A stretch of 64,000 nt of DNA, taken from the NCBI GenBank assembly GCA_023634235.1, contig JAMKCF010000007.1, forward strand, positions 2,584,001 to 2,648,000, in the 5' to 3' direction. Source of the stretch: Pisaster brevispinus. Lineage: Eukaryota > Echinodermata > Asteroidea > Forcipulatida > Asteriidae. The notes beneath the pieces were generated by a model. That model ran no database searches. It worked only from the letters and a program-made list of their open reading frames with translations, and was not told where the DNA came from. Position 1 is the first letter of the stretch. Every line of letters begins with the position of its first letter. Positions 56,801 to 64,000 of the stretch are shown here, piece by piece. Both the position numbers and the translations under genes were made by a program.

Positions 56801-59800
56801 AATTTGACCAAATTTGACCGAAGGTTTCTTATGTTATGATAGAAACAAAAAAATGTGCCTACCGCTGTCGTCCCCTGGCTACACTCAGGGATAAAGGGGT
56901 GGGGAATGATGATACAATAGAGGGTGCTTACCTGGAGTACACTGTAAGCTTAAGACGAGCATTTGAAGTGCTTCAGAATTCTTCTTCTGACCAATCAGAA
57001 TCACTGCTTTATTGTTGTAGGCTTTGGTCTTGATCTCTAAGAGGCTGCTCCTGATTGGCTCAGGCTTTTGGACTAATGCTTCTGTCATGTCTGTGCTAGG
57101 ACCTGGACTGCTTCCATTTTCTTCAGAGAAAAAAACCCCAAATAAACAAAAAACTAATAATCTAACACAATTTGGAATGATTTTCAATTTCATCAAGTAA
57201 TAAAATCATAAAGATCCCAGGGTTGTATTTTATGTTTTGAAGAAAACCTACAAAAAAAAGTTCTCAAAAAATAATCCCAGAAGTGTCTACTCCAACCCCT
57301 AAACTCTGTGCACTGCTGACTTAATTACCAATGGTGAAACCATAATACTGCCCCAGCATTTGCCCGTAACTGTGGTTCGCTGGCTAAATGCCAGTTAAAA
57401 CTTCCTTCAGTGGATATTTTGTCCAAGTGGTCCAGCTGTCTAGGTCATTGCTTTCTGAAACTAAATGTAACGTGCCCGACGTTTTAGACACTCCCTAACT
57501 GGTCCTGCTGTCACTGTAAAACTTGAAGACATACCCCTCCGAGTTACATCCCCAATGAAAGTACCAATGTGAGAGAGGTTAAAAAGCCTATTAGTTCCAC
57601 CTTAAGGATGGCTTTAGTCTTAGTACCTGAGAGCAGTTCCACTCTTCTTCTTTTTCTCCTTGGAGAGTCATCCCCTGCCTCTGTAGAAGTCCTCTCCTCC
57701 GTCTCAAGATGGTCGTCCCCATTTGATTGTTGTCCAACACCCTCCTCCTTCCTTGTCACCACAGCAAGGTGGTTCAGCAAGTCATTGTTTACTCGCAAAG
57801 CATCCCGTAACTCTTGCTTCTTGATCAAACAGTTTGCTTTTAGCAAAAGAGTGTTTGCCAGGTAGATCTTCTGATTTACCTCGTCATCCTCCTCAGCATG
57901 TCCTGAGACGATTCTCTTCATTTTCAAAGACGGTGATCTGAAAGTGATTTCTGGTTCTTTCATTAGTGTAGATGTTGATGTTCTATCTTCTGCCGATTTT
58001 AAGTTTTGAGTTGTGCTGCAGGAAGGAAGCATATCTTGGTCCCTGTCTCCATGACTACTGTTCCTATGGTTACCGATGCTTGGCACTGCATCTTCTTGGG
58101 AATCGAGACTTCCGTTTCGCCTCCTGCCATGATCTGTCCGACTGGGCTGAGGCTTGGGCTTGGTCCTTCCCTTGTAAGCTACTTTGGTGAGGATTTTGTC
58201 AAGGAGCGAGATGGACTGTTCGACGTTATTGTTGTAGTACAAAGACAGAGCTGCTTCAAGGTAAATCGTTCTTACAGATGGAAGACCTGATGAGCTTTGC
58301 AAGCGGCTGGTAGGAGACTACCAAAAAAAAAAAAAAAAATGAAAACATTTGTAACCAAGGGATATCAAGTTACCTGTCAGTGTTCTTGGGCCTGATGCAT
58401 CTTTCTTATTTGCAAGTTTTAAAAACTTCAGATGGTGTGTGTGCGACCTTTGGACTCTCTCTTTTCTGTTGGCTTTCGGCACAAGGAGAGCACACAATAT
58501 TTTCTCTTGGTAATGCTCCTCAATATGTCCGGAAGCATGGCTCTTGATATAGTAATTGTCTGGAAGGGATAATTTTATTCAACCCCAAGTGAGTATCATT
58601 TATATTTATGCCATTTTGCCGACAGTTGAAAAGCCGACTGAAATATCCAACCGGGTATTTCATTGTGAAGCGTGCGCAGGAATGCACCTATCGTGCTATG
58701 CTTTGTTTCACCCATACAAAGAGTGACACCAGGTATTTGAAAACATACCTTCTAAAATCTCTTTTCCGGGGCTAGTGTGTAACCCCCAAATCCAGAATTA
58801 TGTTCTGTTCTTGTACAAATGTGGCGTACAAGAATGGACAGGCTGCCAACATTGCTCATCATTGTATTCGGCTTAATGGGACTCGGTTAGTCAGAGCATT
58901 CCAAGATTCCGGCAAACCATGGCAGACTATCGGCCATGGCTCAAGGCCGTGGTTCTGCGAGTCACTGTAGGTGCCTACTCATGTACATTTGTATTCTCAC
59001 ACATCAAATCCAGGAGCTTATGGGAACCTTTGCTGTCTTTCCTTTGTCAAGTCAGGGTGTTAATGTGGCAGTCATGTTTTCAAAAGAGAAACGATTACTC
59101 AAGAAGCTCCAAAAAAGTTCAGAAAAATTAATAACGCAAATGCAAAGCTGCTAACATTTGCATCTTGCAATCAGGGAGATTTTGTACCACAATCAGGTGG
59201 ATATTTAGAAATACATTCAACGTGCATTTACACATGTATAGTAGAGAAACAGTTTCCATAATCAGGGAGATTTTCACATTTTTTCATCAAAACATAGAAA
59301 AATTGGTTTATTTTCAGGGAACTTTCTGCAGAATCAGACAGATATGGCAGCTCTGCGGATGAGCACGAAAAACTTTTCAGAAAAACGGCGTGATGCTCCT
59401 TAGCGCTCAACAATTTATAAAACATTAAAATCCATACAGTTATAAAACCTTAGAGAAAATACAGTTAAAAGGTAATTATAGGCAGTTCCAGTATACTAAC
59501 AAATCAAAGAAGTAAAAACAGTGACCCCTGGGGTGGATTTCACAAAGAGTTAAGACTAGTCTTATCTCGAGTTAGGACGAGTTACTCGCCCTAAGTTGTT
59601 AATAACTCCTAGGATTAGTCCTAAGTTAGGACTATCTTTGTGGAACCGGCCCCTGGTTTCTTTTCACCTACCTCATTGGGTAAAAACGAGTCTGCCTCAT
59701 TCAGTAGATCCTGGTACCTTAGGACAGCATCACTGTATCTTTAATAAATCAAACGTACGTCGGATTTAAAACCTTGCACGGTGGAAAAACCATCTAGAAT

Positions 59801-62800
59801 CTAAAGCATGGTTCACACTTCACGCGAAAACGACTATGAAGTGCATTACGTGATGCAAACAATCTCAGGCATACGCTGTTTTTTCCAAATTGTGACGCAG
59901 GGAAATTCACTTTGCTTTCGCGATTCGCGTGAAGTATGAGCCGGGCTTAAGGCCATGCCCGAATGAGCGGCTATGGCTACAGCTAGGACGGTTGCTAAGG
60001 ATGTCCTATACTTCAATGCATGCATCATGCGGCAGTCCAGCCGTAGCCGTAGCATATGGGTTGGGGTGACATACATGTAATCATCTGTAATAGTGTAATT
60101 ATCAGTAAAATTTTGCTTACTACATGTACTAGAGTAGGGTTACATGTACCAGCCAAACTATCATGTCACATGTACAATTTGTGACTGGTATCCTGCTCAT
60201 TTCTGCTTAGCAGAAAATTGATAAGCAATATTTTCTGCTTAAGCAGCTCTATGAAATTGGGCCCGGGCCCCAGCGTGTTTTAACATCTAGTTTACAACTT
60301 CTTCACTGCACTTTGTAAATTCGCTATATAATGATCTAGTTATTAATATTATGGGCTTTGGCAGTAACAGTGTTTATGCAGTGTGATCAGTCAGGTTGAA
60401 TACAGAATATGCAAAAAGACCTGCTACCAGTTAACCAACTTCCTGAGCATGCCCTCTTGCTCCTGTATACAGTACCTGTTCATTTCCAGGCACCTCCTTG
60501 CCATTGTGTACATGACAAACCCAACACTAAGAGTTTCTTGACTGAGCCTGTAACAACCGTCAGTATGCGATGATGCGGTTGCTAGGCAACCTGAGATGAT
60601 GTCATCAGCTCCATCATAATCTGTGGATGGCTTTTTCTCTTTGAGAGTCTGATATGAAGGAAAAAAAATACAACAATTATTTACCTACTTTTGTTGGACT
60701 CCAAATGTAAAAACCAAAGCTGGAGAAGAGTTTGGCCCCATTCTTTCTTGTTTGTTAAACATTACTATGCATACATCTGCTGTACAGGCAAGGCTTTGGC
60801 TACTTCTAGGTCAAAAGGATTTGGCAAATGTTGCACATGCACCTATGATGGACTCTGTCTTAACAAATGCAATTTTTTCAACAACCAAACTGTTGGACTC
60901 TGGTCATGCTGGTTATGGTGGTATATCTGATTGCATTTTTAACATAATCAGTTTGCTAGTGCATTTCTCAGTCCATTAGAATCAAACAAAAACATACAGT
61001 TAGATTTTGAAAGGTCTGAGTGGTGAAGGTATTAAATACTTAAAAGCATACTTAAAATCTTACTGTAAGTAAAAGATTGAGTGCCTCAAGTTCCGCGTCA
61101 TGAAGTTTAAGATGCCCATAAATGAGAGAGATGTTGTACAATGGACAAAGGTACGTAAAGTCAATCTTCAACGCTTCTTGAAATATCTGTATAGATGTGT
61201 AGAGCTTGTTCTGTCAAGACACAAGAAAGATAACAACAGTAGTGTAGAGACACATGGGAAGGAGGCCGACCCTCTTTTTTAAAAGGACAAGCATTCACCA
61301 AAAAATACTACAGCAAAATAAATGCGAAGGGCAAAAGGTCAACTACCCAAAACAATTTCAATATTCCTCTGATAAAAAAGATGTTTTAAACACAAAACAG
61401 AGAGCTCTAAGACATTATCCCTCCAAACATTTGCCCAAGTAAACAGTATTCCGAGCACAGCTCCCCAAAAACAGAGAGAAATACCTACAGAAAATAAATG
61501 TGCCCTCTCTTGCTCAAGGCTAAAAAGGAAAAAGAGAGCCAGTCCAAAGGCTGTGTACCTCAACTTTACTTCTCATTATAAATATGCTGATAAAAAAGTT
61601 GGGATCAGACACTTGAACACTGAGGGCGCACTTGGATTCCCTAGAGTTAGAACAGTGTAAGAGACAGTGAGATTGAACGTGTTTTGAGCCCATACTGTGG
61701 CACTCACATTATTTTATTACACATCCAACAATGCAATAAAAGGACGAATAGGGAAAAATTATTTGATTTTACCCATACACCAAAGTGTAAAGCACTTAAT
61801 ACTCAGTACTTTCTTGATTCTTGTGAGAAAAAAAATTCCACAGGTATATCACTCAGGTAGGATTTGAACCCACAATGGCCACGACGGCCAGTGCCGCCAC
61901 TGTCCTTGTAACTTGCCGTGATGTCCCTCAAAAAAATACCTTCTTCATGGCCATAATTGCCGTGCCCTAAATCTCCGCTGGCCGTCGTGCCCTTAGTTAA
62001 TAGAAGTTCAATATTTACATCCATTTTCAGTGTTGTCCAGAATCGCTGGATGCCTTGATTTTACCGATTAAGAAAAACAAACAAAGTCGACCCAATAAAC
62101 AAAAACAAAACGGCGATCCTTTTCTTTATTTTAACGTTAGCTCCAGACACTATCCAGGCCTGACCTGAAACTGAATGACTGAAACTCCTATTAAGATCAA
62201 TTACGTCTTATCTTAATCCTCTGCAGTTTGTTATACATTGTTTTAGAAAGACAAGCGCGAGCCGGTGTCTTTGTGGTTTTTGTGACGCTAAGGAGTGGGT
62301 ATTGTGTTACTGTTCTTATTAAACATGGAGAGTGAGTTAACATCTGCTGGTTTGTAGTTTTACGGTTTGTTTAAGAATAAGAGATGATTTATCAATATCT
62401 TATTCATCATGTTTATGCAAAGTGTTTCATCGTATTTACCGCCCAGAAGGGAATCTGTGATCAATTATCAAATTGGGTTTTTTTTATTATTTCTTTTTAA
62501 GGGTAAAAAAACTTATTCAATAAAGATAGTATTGTTTTAAATAAAAACAAAAAAAGTCATGTATTAGGCCTATGGTTTATTTTGATCTCGACTAACAGTT
62601 TAATGGCCTTACTACCTTTTCTATGTTTACATTTTGGCCTTGGTGCCCTATCCACTCGCCTTGGTGCCCTTCACAATGTGGCTTGCTCCAAGGCCAAAAG
62701 GGGCCTTGCCCTAAAAACATGAAAAATGTAGTACTTGGAGGCCGGACTTCTGTCAAAATAACGAGAAATGTTCAGTTCTAGATGTGGTGGGGGGGGGGGG

Positions 62801-63459
62801 GGGGAGGGGGACCCAAATGGGGAAAAACCCTCACAATCAGGTACGGACTGAAAACTGAATCCTTATGCGACGCTCCGGTCCTAAGCAGGATTTGAACCGG
62901 GGTTCTCAGAGGTGAAAGACAGGGCAAGAAACAACCGCTATCTCATCCCTAGTATCAATTAAGTAGCAAAACATGTTTTTTGTTTATTTATTTATTATTA
63001 ATGCTGGTTGTGAGGCCAAGGACACTCAGAGAAGTGAACTTATTTACTGTACCAGCCAAGAACCCAATGAAGAGAAGACAAGGAAGGAAGTTTCAGTTTT
63101 AGATTTGGGAGGAAAACCCCAAAGAATTATTCCAGGGGAAACCCACGCAATCAGGGAGGGACTGAAAACCCAATCCACAAAGTGCCCCCGACGGGAATCA
63201 AACCAGGGTCCATTATAAGAAGAGTGGATGAATTTTATGACACAAACAATGAATCACTTTTGAAAGTTTAACTGATGATGACTTACCATTGTTGCTACGC
63301 AGCAGCCAATCAGGTTGAGCGATTTTACTTTGACGTGTTTGATTATGACATCACAGTCAGAAGAGATCGTCAGTGGGATAAGCACTCCCATGGCAGATTT
63401 GACGTGTCCTTCTTGGTACAAGCAAAATCCTTTCGAAGAAAAATCAGAGAACATGATGA
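53875..63459 (-). CDS. FANCG: Fanconi anaemia group G protein, C-terminal part (partial)
   Basis: Seven exons on the - strand join in phase: 63287-63459, 61064-61210, 60476-60648, 59672-59738, 57627-58317, 56932-57120 and 53875-54020, giving about 527 residues to the stop. N-terminal exons lie beyond 64000. Helix-turn-helix TPR-like repeats align in order with human FANCG: SKGFCLYQEGHVKSAMGVL, LYGH-type HLKLHDAELEALNLLL, VRTIYLEAALSLYYNN, YLANTLLLKANCLIKKQEL and KNSEALQMLVLSLQCTPG (human: ALQDFLLSVQMCPG), then YNYALLLTRMGRKHEA. FANCG belongs to the nuclear Fanconi core complex, which promotes FANCD2-FANCI ubiquitination in DNA crosslink repair. Exon 57627-58317 carries a Ser/Arg-rich acidic insert and a basic cluster RRKRRR, a possible nuclear signal. 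The last exon ends MSPLSKLLLRT, shorter than the vertebrate tail. An AATAAA occurs on the - strand at 53451-53456. Confidence 0.88.
54465..54620 (+). repeat. SINE family 2, head-containing copy
   Basis: GGGATGGCGTAGTGGTATC is an A-box-like tRNA start; the body departs early from the other copies. It lies in the last FANCG intron. Confidence 0.45.
55324..55698 (+). mobile_element. MITE family 1, copy D (TSD AAGTC)
   Basis: It matches 8734-9113 over its whole length, including CAAGACTGCAGGGCTTGTAG and ACAAGACCGCCGGACTTG, and starts CAGGGCTCCAATTTGGG. AAGTC flanks it at 55319-55323 and 55699-55703. It lies in the last FANCG intron. Confidence 0.88.
55715..55915 (+). repeat. SINE family 2, copy B
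   Basis: TTGAATCCCATCGGGGGTAC through TTTTCCTCCCAAATCTAAAAC and TGAAACTTCCTTCCTTGTC matches the inverse of 63000-63215 almost throughout. Confidence 0.75.
55955..56310 (-). mobile_element. MITE family 2, copy C (inverted, truncated)
   Basis: After TTAA it begins AGGTAGGGCCATCGTTTGG and contains TTTCTGAGGGTTGGTGTCC and GAGATGCGGTTGGTACCCGC, the inverse of the other copies. Its far end fades near 56310. Confidence 0.65.
58318..59671. other. FANCG intron, repeats only
   Basis: No extra exon recognised. 59525-59655 is a palindromic MITE-like piece (GATTTCACAAAGAGTTAAG ... TTAGGACTATCTTTGTGGAA, with CTAGGATTAGTCCTAAG inside). Confidence 0.5.
60115..60265 (-). repeat. tRNA-derived SINE body fragment, inverted
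   Basis: In + strand order it reads TTTGTGACTGGTATCCTGCT, AGCAGAAAATTGATAAGC, TAAGCAGCTCTATGAAATTG. Read on the - strand this is the order seen in the + strand fragment at 21310-21500. It lies in a FANCG intron. Confidence 0.55.
62805..62955 (-). repeat. SINE family 2, copy C
   Basis: On the - strand it has GATGAGATAGCGGTTGTTTC (A-box-like) and CCCGGTTCAAATCCTGC (B box), then GATTCAGTTTTCAGTCCG and TGATTGTGAGGGTTTTTCC. Confidence 0.7.
63000..63215 (-). repeat. SINE family 2, copy D
   Basis: On the - strand CCTGGTTTGATTCCCGTCGG starts the visible part, followed by the shared body to TTGGCTGGTACAG. It lies close to FANCG exon 63287-63459. Confidence 0.75.
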
Positions 63460-64000
63460 CTGATTATTTCAATTGCAAAGTCTTTGTGTACAGTCCTGGT
63501 CATACTTCATGCGAATTGCAAAACTGAAGCGCGTTTCCTTGCGCCACAAATTGGAACACACCGCATAACTTACTGTTAGCGTCACGCACATGTAACCTGC
63601 TTTGAATTCGCTTTCACATGACATACGAACCGAGCTCAAAGTCTCTCCTGTTAGAGAGCTGCTCCCATCTAATTTTAATTTGCATTTCTTAACTCCATGT
63701 ATTGTATTCTGGATTTCTTCTAAGCTTATATGTAGGCCTATGTTTCATTTTGAGTATTGTACACACATGTATGTTAATGTTTGTATTTGTGCGCTTTGTG
63801 TTGTGAACACAATCCCTTCTCAGCCTTGCGTTTAAGTCTTAAACTCTGCTACTGTTTGACAATTCAATATCCCCTACTGTGTTTTTGAACGAAAGATGCA
63901 CCATGCCAGCCTGCAATTATACCATGTGGTGAAAGCATCTACACAAGACAAAGTCAACCCTCCTACTGTCTGACCATTCAATATCATGCACTGTGGTTTG
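63460..64000. other. FANCG intron, no exon seen
   Basis: The sequence upstream of the first visible FANCG exon shows no further in-phase exon. The exon needs a phase-1 donor upstream, which must lie beyond the window or be missed here. Confidence 0.35.

Larger units (their letters stand above)
61211..63286. other. FANCG intron, mostly repeats
   Basis: Contains GCCTTGGTGCCC-type repeats (62632-62710), a poly-G tract (62790-62810) and two SINE copies. No further exon is recognised, and the flanking exons already join in phase. Confidence 0.45.

Overview
The window is nuclear DNA of an animal: genes are split into short exons (about 50-700 bases) with GT/AG introns of kilobase size, the background is AT-rich, and most of the sequence is repeats. 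I can assemble three recognisable genes exon by exon, with reading phase kept across every junction: profilin-4 (PFN4, + strand, 128 codons), a chloride intracellular channel protein (CLIC, - strand, 305 codons) and the C-terminal five-sixths or so of a Fanconi anaemia group G protein (FANCG, - strand, N-terminal exons lie beyond position 64000). This gene set, TTAGGG-like interstitial repeats and the invertebrate-type CLIC active site suggest an invertebrate deuterostome, most likely an echinoderm such as a sea star. That is an inference; nothing here names the species.

Layout. 1-5.7 kb: two in-phase exons of an unrecognised - strand gene; its intron carries a 3.3-kb DNA transposon with long inverted ends and a decayed transposase. 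5.7-10 kb: a CpG-containing start region, a near-perfect 80-base hairpin and MITEs. 10-10.7 kb: a six-unit tandem array. 10.7-14.8 kb: a possible unrecognised + strand gene and a - strand ORF overlapping its end. 15-20.5 kb: PFN4, with a possible in-frame upstream exon. 20.5-38.5 kb: 18 kb with no recognised gene, holding SINEs, a LINE 3' remnant, a 2.1-kb minisatellite and TTAA-flanked MITEs. 38.5-49.4 kb: CLIC, whose introns hold a pogo-like MITE, a 1.7-kb hAT-like insertion nested in an older repeat, a MITE inside another inverted repeat, and 29 near-identical 37-base units. 53.9-63.5 kb: FANCG, whose last exon has a decayed duplicate just downstream, with an 8-base-TSD MITE between the two.

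PFN4 and CLIC are transcribed towards each other across the gene-poor stretch; CLIC and FANCG lie in tandem on the - strand. The three genes have unrelated jobs (sperm or cytoskeletal profilin, GST-fold membrane or redox protein, DNA crosslink repair), so no operon-like cooperation is suggested. Most of the notable structure is mobile-element history: at least seven repeat families can be defined by their ends and target-site duplications.
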